In this document: one piece after another, positions 32,821 to 43,392 of the stretch
How positions within the stretch are numbered: position 1 is the first letter of the stretch
Layout: each line of letters begins with the position of its first letter
DNA from: Symsagittifera roscoffensis
Lineage: Eukaryota; Xenacoelomorpha; Acoela; Convolutidae
DNA: 64,000 nucleotides
Direction: 5' to 3'
Assembly (NCBI RefSeq): GCF_963678635.1
Contig: NC_087062.1
Coordinates: forward strand, 88,509,845-88,573,844
Notes under the pieces: generated by a model
Databases searched by the model: none
The model's input: only the letters and a program-made list of their open reading frames with translations
Told to the model about the DNA's origin: nothing
Translations under genes and position numbers: made by a program

Positions 32821-32990
32821 GTATCAGAAGTGGTGCGAAGCTCCGTTTCGACTCTGTTTCTAACAAAATTGCTGAATGATTGTAGCTTAGCTTATAATAA
32901 AAAAAGTTTAGGCATATCTGGTGCCGAGGTAACGTCCATTATTGAGCGACAAATTCCTGGGATCGAGTCCGACCAAAACGTTCTTTTTCA
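32821..32990 (+). repeat. palindromic module and tRNA-like module
   Basis: 'atcagaagtggtgcgaag' at 32823, then 'gtgccgaggtaacgtcc' and 'gggatcgagtccgacc' (A- and B-box-like) at about 32922-32980. Confidence 0.5.
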
Positions 32991-33174
32991 AAAATTCAAA
33001 ATCTTTTGCCGAGTAAGAAATTGAGGGCATTCTCGTTTTTCTGTTTATTTTTTGTCGGCTCAGTTGAAATAACACTACTGTTTTTATGATTGAAATAATT
33101 TTAACTACAAATCCTTTTGATTGTTTGCTGTTATGCATCAAGTAATTGAGTTTCAGGATTTTTTTGACTTTTTG

Positions 33175-33440
33175 ATTTCTTCTTAAGTTCAGTTCATTGC
33201 CTTTTTAAAAGGAAGTCAAACTCCACTATGAACAGAGAAATAGTTAGGTTCACGAAAAGCATGATCAGCTTCTAGGTTCGAAAGTGGATTTTGTTTTTCA
33301 GGTTTTGCAGCGGAATAAAAAGTTTACTTATTGATCCATTTTTCTCATATTGGATTTTTTCAAAGTTATCAATCATAAATTTTATAAGAAATTCAGAGGA
33401 GCTTTAAGGCCATCTTTTGTGAAATTCGAAAGTCGGCTGT
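33175..33440 (+). repeat. family A fragment
   Basis: 'aagtcaaactccactatg', 'cacgaaaagcatgatcagc', 'cttattgatccatttttctc' and 'tttaaggccatctttt' are family A landmarks in order. Confidence 0.6.
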
Positions 33441-33711
33441 TCTAAACTGATCTATCAAATCTTATCTTTCGAATTCATGATTTCTTCTGATAGCAAAAAA
33501 AAATTGTTTACCGTTACACAAGTAATTCCTTTGCTTGGGTTTTAATCTTTCAAATGAGCTTGTACGAATCATTGGTGTGTCAGAGATTGTACTTTTCGAA
33601 AAAAGGATTGTTTTAATGACCGAACAATGGAGTTTAGTTTTTTATCGTAAGGGGGTGCGAAGCTCCGATTTGACTCAGTGTAGAAATTTCATGAGTGATA
33701 AATGGTTTCAG

Positions 33712-33957
33712 GGCAATGACGTGGGAACTCAGTACAGAAGTGGTCTCTACTATACGAGAGAAGACCAGAAGCCGCTGTTGGAGAAGTCCAAGGAGGTCTA
33801 CCAGAACCTGCTCTCGAAGCCCATCACCACTGAGATCCTGCCTGCGGGTCCCTTCTACTACGCCGAGGACTACCACCAACAATACCTGCATAAAAACCCA
33901 GGAGGTTACTGCTCGATGAGAGGCACTGGGGTCGCATGTCCCAAAGTTGAGCTCTGA
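33712..33957 (+). CDS. msrA: MsrA, coding exon 3
   Basis: The exon opens after 'ggtttcag' with [14 protein letters not shown], carrying the conserved Asp and Tyr that bind the sulfoxide oxygen. It continues to [19 protein letters not shown]. The C-terminal [11 protein letters not shown] provides the second resolving Cys, so the usual two-step disulfide relay to thioredoxin is intact. It stops at 33957. A degenerate palindromic repeat module sits only about 30 bases before the acceptor. Confidence 0.95.
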   Translation, partial: GNDVGTQYRSGLYYTREDQKPLLEKSKEVYQNLLSKPITTEILPAGPFYYAEDYHQQYLHKNPGGYCSMRGTGVACPKVEL

Positions 33958-34361
33958 TTGGTCACCTGATGGCCACAAATGAGCGCTGGATTACAATAGA
34001 ATATCACTTTGAAAACATTTTTTGATATTTCGGGAATCTAATACTGCACTTTGAAAGTGCTACTCATTTTCCGTTACACGCTACTCCAAACTGGTCTCAA
34101 AACAGATTAACCCATTTTTTATTAAACGACTCAATGTCATTATCCGAGAGAGCTCTTCTATGGCGTTTGTACGGACATACTATTGTAATCGATCGCCCAT
34201 AAATGATAACAAGGACTCGTAATAACCAGTTAAACACCACGTTCACACGTGGTATATATAAATTTTATTTTAAATGTCATCTTTAAGTTGGATGTACGTA
34301 GAGAGTATTTGAATGTAGTTAGAACCACAAACTGATTGTGAAACGAAACATGTTACCTGGT

Positions 34362-34367
34362 AATAAA
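34362..34367 (+). promoter_or_regulatory. msrA polyadenylation signal
   Basis: AATAAA lies about 400 bases after the stop, followed by GT/T-rich sequence ('tgttttgttttgaatgtg'). Confidence 0.6.
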
Positions 34368-34711
34368 TGTTTTGTTTTGAATGTGTTTTCCTTCTTTCTG
34401 TGGTTGTGGGTGAACTGGAATAAGTATGACTGTGTCTATCCTTTGAGACTAGACTTTAGTTTTCGGTTTGTTTTTCTAATCATCTCGAGCATGCTTGCTC
34501 GAGCATTTAAATGATTTTAGAAAAACTCATCGTGTGTTTCTTGACCATTGAACAATATAAGACTTATTTTTTCATATCAAATGTAATCATTAGACTTCAA
34601 AAATGATTCGTCTGCAGCTCCAAAACGAGCTGTAAGTTAGTATACTTATTTATCACAATATATTTATTCTTTTGAAACAGCAGTTTTACATAGATATACC
34701 CGAAGACAAAA

Positions 34712-35338
34712 ATGGCCGACGATGATTTTACTTGCACTTATTCTGATCTCCACTCTCTCACTCATCACAAAGTGAGCCAAAATCCTCTCTACCCCCCTTA
34801 CCCAGAAGGCAATGAAGTGATCTACTTCGGCATGGGTTGTTTCTGGTGCCCCGAGCAACTTTTCTGGGAAACCGATGGAGTCTTTGTCACATCCGTTGGG
34901 TATATGGGTGGACATCTTAAGGATCCTTCTTATGAAGACGTATGTGAAGGCTCTTCAGGGCACACAGAAGCAGTGAAAGTAGTCTACGACTCTTGTGTAA
35001 TTTCTATTGATGATATATTTCAAATTTTCATTTCAAATCACAACCCTTTTCGCAGAAGAAAAGTTTCTGATGAACTCGAGGGAGAGCAAGAAACGGGTCC
35101 GACTGGGAAATCTCAATATAAGTCATGCATATGGTGCACTACCGAGTCTCAGTTTGTCAACTGCAGGAAATTTTTGAATGAGTGGACCGCGGGTAAATCT
35201 AGCGACAACTCGGAACTTGTTCTAGCGACTGAAGTTTTTTACCCGGCGCCTGTTTTCTACCCCGCTGAAGATCGCCATCAGCAGTATATGTCAACTCGAA
35301 AGAAGCGAAGCAAACCGTCTTACTGCTTTGCAAAGTAA
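34712..35338 (+). CDS. divergent MsrA-like protein, intronless
   Basis: This 208-residue protein is related to the upstream msrA but well diverged. Its catalytic loop reads YFGMGCFWCPEQLFW, so an extra Cys follows the nucleophile (GCFWC instead of GCFWG). TSVGYMGGHLKDPSYEDVC and SGHTEAVKVVYD are conserved. The usual HDPTQ is replaced by HNPFRRR, and GNDxGTQYRS by GKSQYKS, which removes the conserved Asp while keeping Gln-Tyr. The tail has AEDRHQQYMS and one late Cys (PSYCFAK). It may still reduce methionine sulfoxide, perhaps with different substrates, or act on other sulfoxides. It has no introns and sits 754 bases after msrA on the same strand. The ATG at 34712 follows a possible acceptor (CAG ending at 34680). 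Family membership is firm; activity is inferred. Confidence 0.85.
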   Translation: MADDDFTCTYSDLHSLTHHKVSQNPLYPPYPEGNEVIYFGMGCFWCPEQLFWETDGVFVTSVGYMGGHLKDPSYEDVCEGSSGHTEAVKVVYDSCVISIDDIFQIFISNHNPFRRRKVSDELEGEQETGPTGKSQYKSCIWCTTESQFVNCRKFLNEWTAGKSSDNSELVLATEVFYPAPVFYPAEDRHQQYMSTRKKRSKPSYCFAK

Positions 35339-35706
35339 TGGGAGGAAATTTCAATACGGACCCTAATTCTAATTGCTTGCAAAACGCTTTAAATGTATGA
35401 AATGCTCATTTAAAAATAACTTGTTTAAAAGGCTTCCCGGCAAAATGCCAAGGTTCCTTTTGCTTTGGTTAAGCTCTTTTAAGGCGTCAAATTTAGTGTT
35501 TATGGGGTGCGTGGGTGGTTTTCTCTATTGCTCCCTCTCTCCTGCTATTGGTTCTCTGTAATATTAAGCTGTATGTTGCTTTGATTCATCGCTTGATTGA
35601 ACTCTGTTTTCAGACTTAAGTGACTGTAACTAACATTTGCTTGCCATAAACGAAGATATTGCATCCCCTGGTTAGTTTCTCAAAATTGCCTTTTCAGGAG
35701 GCCTTT

Positions 35707-35712
35707 AATAAA
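35707..35712 (+). promoter_or_regulatory. polyadenylation signal of the second msrA-like gene
   Basis: AATAAA lies about 370 bases past the stop codon. From here to 36498 I see no gene or clear repeat. Confidence 0.45.
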
Positions 35713-36500
35713 AATTCGCCCTAAAATCCGTTCAAAAGTCAACAAAGGCATGCGAAGATTAGCGATGAGCAACGAAGTGATCTTTTTTCCATTCTTTTTC
35801 ACTGGCCTGTATGGAAAATAGCGCGCCAATGGCTTCTTTTTCGCATACGGCTTTTTCCGTTTCCACCACTAGATACTATGGACAGATTTAGTCTCAAATA
35901 TATTTTTGTATTACCATTTGAACTGATAATAGTCACTGCTATCTGATTTTTTCTAGTCAATTTGCGCTTTTCGCTGCAAAATTTGCTGCAATTTGAGCTG
36001 CAAATTTCGATATGAACCATAAATAGTGCTTAATTTTCAGCCTATCAGCTTTGTAGAGTTTTTTAAATCTTTTTCTAAGGCTGTTCAGTTTCACCGACTG
36101 AAGGAAATCGTTGAGAAGTTAACAATTCAACCTTTTTGATTTTAGTTCTTGTTATTAACTTAAACAGATCTGTACACAGAGAGCCATTTGTCACTCAGAG
36201 CATTTTTTTTCAAGAAGTCTTCTTTCCTCTAGAAGGTAAATTAAATTTTCAATCAGTTTCATTCCGCGTATAGCAAATTTGTTGACTTTGAACAATTTGC
36301 CGTGTAGCTGTCAGATCTATTGCCCATTCAGTTTATGTGTTCTTGTCAAGTTGTCCACCTAAAGTATCTGGTTGCAGATTGAATAATAATTGACCCGCGA
36401 CAATTGGTAACACGCTTCAAATTGTAACAATTAGCCTCTAAAGTGGCAGTGGTAAGTAGCACACACTTGCTCCGCTTCGCTTCATTCAGCACAAGTGGTA

Positions 36501-37232
36501 CAGTGCTGATTTAAATTAACCGGACAAAACGCGTTAAACTTGAAAGTTAAAACCCGTTTTTCTCAAATTGGGTTGAGTTTAGGAGGAAAATTATGAAGAC
36601 AAAACTTGCTTAAAATTTTAGCAGAATTATTATGGTGTAATTTGTTTTGCAAAATTCGGGCCCGAAATTTTACCCCAAAAATGGGTCATTTTGGTTTTTC
36701 TTAGTTAATCAAAAATTACGCCAAAAATACCCGGTCGATCACAGACATAATTATATGAAAGTGAGCCCCTTACTTAGGCCAACAAACTTTAAGAAGGGCA
36801 TAACCTCCAAAAAATTGTATAAAATTTCTTACTTTTGTTTGATAGACAAAAAAGGTCGGTTTTACTAAATAGAATACCAACTTTTTATTTAAAAACAATT
36901 TTTAAACAATTTGCAACTTTTTTTGGAGGTTATGCCCCTCATAAAGTTTGCTGGGCTACGTAATGGGCTCACTTTCATATAATTATGTCTGTGATCGACC
37001 GGGCATTTTTGGCGTAATTTTTGATTAACTAAAAAAAGCCAAAATGACCCATTTTTGGGATAAAATTTCGGGCCCGAATTTTGCAAAACAAATTACACCA
37101 TATTAATTTTGCTAAAATTTTAAGCAAGTTTTGTCTTCATAAGTTTTCTCCTAAACTCAACCCAATTTGAGAAAAACGGGTTTTAAATTTCAAGTTTAAC
37201 GCGTTTTGTCCGGTTAATTTAAATCAGCACTG
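36501..37232. mobile_element. TA-flanked foldback element, near-perfect palindrome
   Basis: The left arm runs from 'cagtgctgatttaaattaac' to about 36860. The right arm is its reverse complement, ending 'gttaatttaaatcagcactg' at 37232. The arms are about 350 bases and by eye about 95 percent identical, with a small centre. TA flanks both sides (36499-36500, 37233-37234). This is the pattern of a Tc1/mariner-derived foldback MITE. The 60-75 codon frames in the arms are mirror images of each other and are not genes. Confidence 0.85.
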
Positions 37233-37639
37233 TATAATGCGAGTGAATTACAGTAGGTAACTAGTCTGGCTTAATTTCGTCGCAGTAATATAAGCTCCGA
37301 AAAAACACAACTAAAAGTTACGAATAAAAATCAAAAAGCGATACAAACGGATCTTAATTTTTGGTTACTTTTGTGGGCTACTTAAGTTTTCAGCTGGCGC
37401 TCCGAAATCAAAAATTAGCTTAAAACACAATATTAAAAAACAAAGTATCCTAATGTTGTGCACTTATTAAGCAAATTAATTAATTGTTCGAACAACGGAA
37501 ATCTTGTTTTTTTTTCGTTGCCAAAAGTTCATCTTGTTTTTTTTTGTTTTCGCCAAAATAACGTTTTCGCTAAATTTGAGTCCGAATTGCCAAACGTTCA
37601 GACCGGTTTGTCTCGAAATGAATGCAAAACCAGCTTTAT

Positions 37640-37830
37640 GCGATTGCAATTAAGAAGCGTTATCAAATCGTAAGAAGCGTTATCAAATCGTAACTTGTTC
37701 AACAGATCGTTGAATCGTTTGATGGGTTTAATTATGATAAATTCAAATTCTGCTTCTTATAATGCACGTTTGTATGGGAGGTAACAACCATGCCTGGCAA
37801 TATGACCTGCTTTAATCCGGAAATTACCTG
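37640..37830 (+). repeat. SINE leader with internal 20-base tandem, then tRNA-like start
   Basis: 'taagaagcgttatcaaatcg' occurs twice in succession (about 37651-37690), followed by 'gttcaacagatcgttgaatc' and 'gggaggtaacaaccatgcc'. Confidence 0.55.
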
Positions 37831-38401
37831 ATCTTACAGCCAATTCAAACTTTTTAGCTTGGAAAAATTTCCAGGTTTTAATCGGACCAGGACCTGTTCT
37901 TTCTGCAAATTTTTTAGCTTGAAAAAGTTAGGTGTCGGTCTATCGGTTGTTTTTTCAATTGCTTATGGACGTCTTAATCGGTACACCGCAGATTTTTTTC
38001 TGATTCAGGCAATTTTTACAAAAGTTTATCTGTGAAATGAGTCCTCCTGGTTTGAGTTTTTCGCATGTGCTTTTGTAAATTATGAGTATTGGAGAATTTC
38101 TAAATCGTGTGCCTAATTTTGAATTAGTTTATAGTGTTTGACAATGTCGTAGCTGTTTACAATCTTTTTTCCTTCGTCCAAACACCACTGGCATTAATTT
38201 TCAAAATTCACTGGCGAGAACAGAATTTTTTTAACCACTTTTTTTCTATTTTGCACTTTCATTTTCACTTTCACTATTATTTGAAACTTTTTGTGCCAAA
38301 TAGAAACTTTTTGTGAAACTTTTTGTGAAATTAAGCGCTTCCTTATTTAAAGGAAATTTTTTTTTGTCGATCGAAAATTCAACAAATTGACCTTAAAAAT
38401 A

Positions 38402-38980
38402 CAGTGCTGGTTTACATTTTCCTGACAAAAAGAACATAGTTTGAAACTTCAAACGAGTTTTTCTCGAATTGGGACAAGATTGGACAAAAAGTGAACAGAA
38501 AAAAAATAGCTTAGATTTTACCAGAATTATTATGGTGTAATTTGCGGAATTCGCAACCAAAATTTTACGCAAGTGTTTCTCAAGAATTACACTGAAACTA
38601 TCAGGTTAATTGATGAGAAAGTTAGAAGCATCTTGCACAGCCCCCAACAAAGTGTTAGAGTGGTAAACTTGCCATAAAATTGTGTAAAACGTTAAAAGTT
38701 TGTTTTTAAACAAATATTTTGAGTTTTATGTAGTAACATGACAGTTTTCGGCTATCAATCAGCAACAATATGTTCTCTTATACAGATTTTCGGAGATTTT
38801 ACTTTTCTAGACTTTGTTGGGATGTGTAAGAGGCTTCTTTTGATATAATTGTTTTAATCAATTAACCTGGTAGTTTCTGTGTAATTTTTAAATTGTTAAA
38901 AAGCTAAACGACCCATTTTTGGGGTAAAATTTTTGTCCTGAATTTCGCAAAATAAGTAACACATTTGTTATGCAGCACTA
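38402..38980. mobile_element. TA-flanked foldback element, shortened copy
   Basis: It starts after TA with 'cagtgctggtttacatttt' and contains 'agaattattatggtgtaatt' and the inverted 'ccatttttggggtaaaattt'. The right arm is shortened and ends near 'gcagcacta', about 30 bases before a GGGGCGGAT element. Confidence 0.6.
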
Positions 38981-39009
38981 CCCAGCTGGGCGAAGTTGTG
39001 GCCTCTCAG

Positions 39010-39330
39010 CGGGGGGGGGGGGGCGGATCTAGGATTTTTTCGAGGGGGCGGATTTTCAAAAAAAAATTCGAAAAATTTGTCGACTTTTTTTAGGTCGACC
39101 AAATTGATTCTACGAGCTCTCCCAAAGCGATAAAGACTCTGGTTGTGTTTTGGCCCAAATTTATGCGCAAAATTTTGAAAAAACAGGCCGAAAAAGGGCG
39201 TTTTTTGGATAGTTTTGACCAAAAAATTGCCTTTTTTGGCGCGCGCTCCACCCTTAAAATTTGTATATATTGTTGCCAAAGGCGCCTTTAGAAAATTTGG
39301 AAACTTTTTAGTGCCTTCATTGTCCATCAT
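39010..39330 (-). mobile_element. GGGGCGGAT MITE-like element
   Basis: A G-run and 'gcggatctaggattttttcg' form the left edge. Inside are 'taggtcgaccaaattgatt' and 'ggcgcgcgctccaccctta'. The right end is missing. The 120-codon minus-strand frame here is a product of the repeat. Confidence 0.65.
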
Positions 39331-42170
39331 ACAAACTCAAGTTGGGTTTGCTGCGCCATATCAAATGGTAATTGTGGCATGTTTCTTTTTATTATTTCAA
39401 ACAAGATTGGATCTTCTTCTTAGTTCGGAATTTCGACACAAAATGTGACACAAAATTTAATTGAGTGACAAAAGTCTGCTTTTACCACTCAATTGAAACA
39501 ACGTAACAAGGAACCTCGCGATTAATCTGCTTCTTTGTCAAAACGTCCATCAATTTTTTTGTTTTCGAAAATCTCGGGTTTAATTGGCCTTAATGACAAC
39601 ATTTTTGATAGAATTGTTCTTTTCATCGTAATTATTGTTCCGACTTTCGAAGAAATTGATTGAATATTTGTGCTCGCGGTGGTTTTTTCCAGACAAATTT
39701 TGACGTTTTAACTAGCCATTTTGGTTCTCTACAATTATTTTCCCCTTTCGCAAAAAGGGAGGTTCGTTACTAGGTGCAAAGCTCACATATGCTTAATCAT
39801 TGAATTAAATCATTATAGGGCTGGCAATCCGTTTACCAAAGGGGGAAATCGTTTACAAAAGGAGGGAGATCAGACGTTTTTGACGGAATTTTTTGTATCA
39901 TAGGAAAGGTTTTGTTTTCCTGAGCTCAACTACAAAATTCCACGTTATGGGGTTTACAAAATCGTAACGTTATGGGGTTTACAGGTTTCCAAGTAAGCCA
40001 ATTTGGGACAATTAACATCCGATATATTTCGTGCTATAAGTTATGAAAAGCAACTCGAAAAAATGTATTGAGAGTATTTTCCATGAACAGTTTTGCTTTT
40101 TTCCGGTTTGAAAATTGATTCAAAACTTTTATATAGCAGTTTTTATATAATCATAAAATGGTTTGAAAACACTGTACGACCATTTACTTTTTGCAGAGTT
40201 CATTCAAATCTGTTAACGGGAAGCTTTAAATTTAAGCTTTTCACGGCTTAATTAAAAGATTATTCCATCATCATAAATAATTTGTTGAAATTTTATTGAA
40301 GTTTTTTTTTTGTTTTTTTTTTGAAGACAACTGTCGATTATGATTAAATATAAATCAACCACGCTCTAGATTCAAGTCTTTCTTTGCATCACCACAGACA
40401 CAAATTTGGAGAAAAAAAACGAAAGACTTTTTTTTTAGAATTTGATTAGAACATTCTGTGCTACTTGCACCCCAATATTAGCAACGGGCTACGCTTTTTG
40501 CAATTTCAATCAATTTTTTCTGCAATGATAACTTGATAATACATTCTGTGCTTCTTGCACAGTGGCGCTTTACTCTTTGTCTTGATTATAATGTTGTTAG
40601 AAACTTCAGCATGTTTTAAAATACCCATTTCCGTGAACCATTTTCCCCTTGGGTTTTTTCTATTTGGATTTACGCAAATTAATTGAACGAATCCTGCCAT
40701 AGAATTGTCACTGAGATCTTGTCAAATCTCCCTAAAGCTTCTTATTTCTGCAGCTTTGCAGAAAATTAAAATACACATTCCCTCAAATGAATTGTTTGAA
40801 TGTTCATTGATTAGAAGCTTAATAGTTTCGTGAATTTGCACTCAAAATGCTTTCAATGACCAATTATAAAGGAGTAAAAATGCTGGTTTAAAAACTGAAA
40901 TAAATTTTCGGTGCCCATCATGCCAATTTACCTATTTCACAAAAAAGAAAAGCTATTGGAAAGGAGGAAAAAGTGGTCTTTAAATTGTGCGCCTCTGTTG
41001 GTAAAGGCTGCTGAATAATAATTTTATTGTCGTTTTCGTTGAGATGATTTTCTTTTGGATTTGCATAAAATTATAAGACAATAAAACCATTTTGTGCCAT
41101 TCCGAAACATAGAGTCAAAAAATTACAGCATAGGTTTCTTGGCATAGAGTTCGTACTTTAAAAATTTGATCAGAGCAATATTAGTCAAAGAATAATAAAA
41201 AATAGTAATAGACTCTGTGTAAATAATTTTATTTACACTTGCGATAACAAGTGTGTTGCAACCATGTAAATACTAGATTTTTTTCCCGTAATTAAATTTG
41301 TTCACAGGACTCATTTCCTGGTCCCCTCTGTTGGAAATACTGTTATAGACATATTTTGAGCAAGTTAGCTGATCCGTCCGATTGAAATTTGCTTCTCATG
41401 TTGGTTGTAATTTCACCAACTCGATTTGTTGAAGTTTCAGTTTTTTGTGCTTTTGTTTTTTGGCTTTGCAAGTTTCGGCCTGTAATATATTGGCTAAGTG
41501 GTCTAAAAAAAGAAGAACGCGGAGATTAGTCTTATTCCTATCTAATATCATTTGCGACGTTTACAAAGTGAGTTTAGGCCCGTGGTAATTTTGGATAAGG
41601 GACATCGCCTGTTCGTCACGCTATCTTATTTTTGGCAGCCTATATTATTTTCGCAGGATAGATTCGTGCAACTTCTTAGTCTAATACCGATCCTAATCTT
41701 ACTCTTAATTTTCCTATCCTCAATAGATCTAGTATGTACTGGCATTCTGGCAAGGCGAGAGGAGAGAGAGAGAGGAACTGATTTCTAAGCTGAATTATAT
41801 TTTGTCTATCTGAAACTATGAATAGTTTCAGTTTTTTAAATTATCATAAGTTTTAGTAATGAATCATGATACTTATTTTACAGTGATAAGTATAAAAGTA
41901 TATAATAAATACTGTTTGAACTGGTTCCAAAAGGCTTTGTTACTCAAATGAAGATTAAAGAATATATCCAGGAGTATACATGTAACAAAATACTAAAGGT
42001 AAGAACCACTCGTAAAAAGTAGGTCAGCTGATCTATGCAATGTGTACCCATGGAACTTAAAAAGAATAATGACTTTAAATTGAAGAATACAATTCAATAT
42101 ACAAATTGTTCTGATTGTCGAAAAACTTTGTAATCAGATTTTTTTGTTTTGTCTTAATTTTTTTGTTTTC
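39331..42170. other. intergenic, few recognisable parts
   Basis: AT-rich. Two short tandem words occur at 39940-39985 ('acgttatggggtttaca' twice). The word 'acattctgtgctacttgcac' occurs near 40455 and, varied, near 40540. A SINE leader ('tgttgcaaccatgtaaatac') lies at about 41235-41310. No gene is supported. A 78-codon frame at 41552-41788 lacks any family features. Confidence 0.45.
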
Positions 42171-42177
42171 CTCGCAA

Positions 42178-42365
42178 AATCAGGGACCACGGATATTCAT
42201 TGGAAGGCGTCGAGTGATATATCATATGTAAGCTCTTGAGCATTCCTAAAACTGGTTCCCCATTAAAGAAGTTTCAAGAAATCTAGCAGTATTGGGAAAA
42301 ACCGATATGAAGTTCTAAGCTTTTGGTCTAATTTCGAGCGGATAAAGCGAGCAAGCAGGCCTATA
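42178..42365 (+). repeat. family C repeat
   Basis: 'gagtgatatatcatatgtaa' and 'gcggataaagcgagcaagc' align with 42642-42825. Confidence 0.6.
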
Positions 42366-42641
42366 ATATGGAAACAAGAGGTATACACTTCGTTTCTCTC
42401 CACGAATAGTAGTTTCTGAAACTTCTTTCAGCGCCCGGATGACAACAAAAAAAGTCCTAAAAAGCAAAAAAATTGTGCAAACAATTTGAAAAATTACAAT
42501 TTTTGTTTTGTTTTAAAGGTTTTTGATGAAACCCGATGTCAAATATGCGTGTTGTTTGTTTACAATCGATTGTACTGGATTTCTGTACTTAATGTTTGAG
42601 TTTTTTCTTTCTAAACTTTTTCTTCTTGTTTTCCGCGCAAA

Positions 42642-42825
42642 AACAGCTACCACAAATAATCATCGGAGTGGGTGGAGTGATATATCATATTTAAGCCTTT
42701 TCAGTCGTGATTCGAACGACATTAAAAAATTTTCCAAAAAATTGTGTCACTGTCAGGAAAAACCGGTTTGAATTTTGTGATTTTTTGTCTAAATTTGAGC
42801 GAGTAAAGCGAGCGAGCAAGCTTAT
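42642..42825 (+). repeat. family C repeat
   Basis: 'ctaccacaaataatcatcgg', 'gtgatatatcatatttaagc' and 'gagcgagtaaagcgagcgag' make this the best copy of the family. Others lie at 16863 and 42178, with a partial one at about 55030. Confidence 0.65.
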
Positions 42826-43312
42826 GTATTTATTATTTAGGCCGTTTATAATAGCTGATTTATGCTTAAATTTAATTTTAATTGGAGTAAAAATTAGTTT
42901 GTCGAGATTTATAACACCATTTTGTAAATCAAAAACTTCGGCGCCTGTTTGACAACAAACAAAATCATGTTAAAAAAATAACATTCGAACAATTCGAAAA
43001 ATTACTGCAAAAAAAGTTTGAAAAATTTATTCTTTTTTTTTGTGGTTTATGATTTTTTGTTTGTTTTTCTAGTTATTTTCTTTAAAAACCCTTCTCCAGT
43101 TTGTTTGTTTTGCTATGATTGTCGATATGCTCAATTTGTAGATTTTTTATTAAGATCTTTTGTATCACGCTACGCAGAAAAGCGACTCTAATTTAAAAAA
43201 GTATATATATTTTTTGTAGTTTTGCTAAGATTATGATGGTCGGAACATTCTGTGCTACTTGCACAGTAACCGGATAATCCCAGTTTATTTTTGATATTGG
43301 AGAGAAATTAAA

Positions 43313-43392
43313 AGGTGACCACTACGGTGATCGAACCTCGTCTGTCTATATGCTCCCGGGTTCTGAGCCTAGAATGTTACCTCCAGGCTATG
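43313..43392 (-). repeat. tRNA-like module, reverse strand
   Basis: Read on the minus strand it has 'tagcctggaggtaacattc' (A box) and 'gaggttcgatcacc' (B box), spaced as in a tRNA with an anticodon-arm-like stretch between. The terminal bases do not pair as an acceptor stem, so I favour a SINE head over a working tRNA. Confidence 0.45.

Larger units (their letters stand above)
31548..33711 (+). other. msrA intron 2, repeat-containing
   Basis: This is a 2164-base intron. It contains an inverted-repeat element (32169-32413), palindromic modules (32821-32860, 33643-33683), a tRNA-like module (32920-32990) and a family A fragment (33175-33440). Confidence 0.75.

Noticed and set aside
36647-37086. 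Paired 65-73 codon frames starting MQNSGPKFYPKNGSFW on opposite strands
   Set aside because: They are the two arms of the foldback element read in mirror image, so the similarity comes from the palindrome and not from two genes.
38968-39330. 120-codon minus-strand frame
   Set aside because: It lies in the GGGGCGGAT element and similar frames appear in its other copies (for example 17746-18168). No protein features.
43313-43392. Possible minus-strand tRNA gene
   Set aside because: The boxes and spacing fit, but the ends do not pair as a seven-base acceptor stem. A SINE head is more likely.
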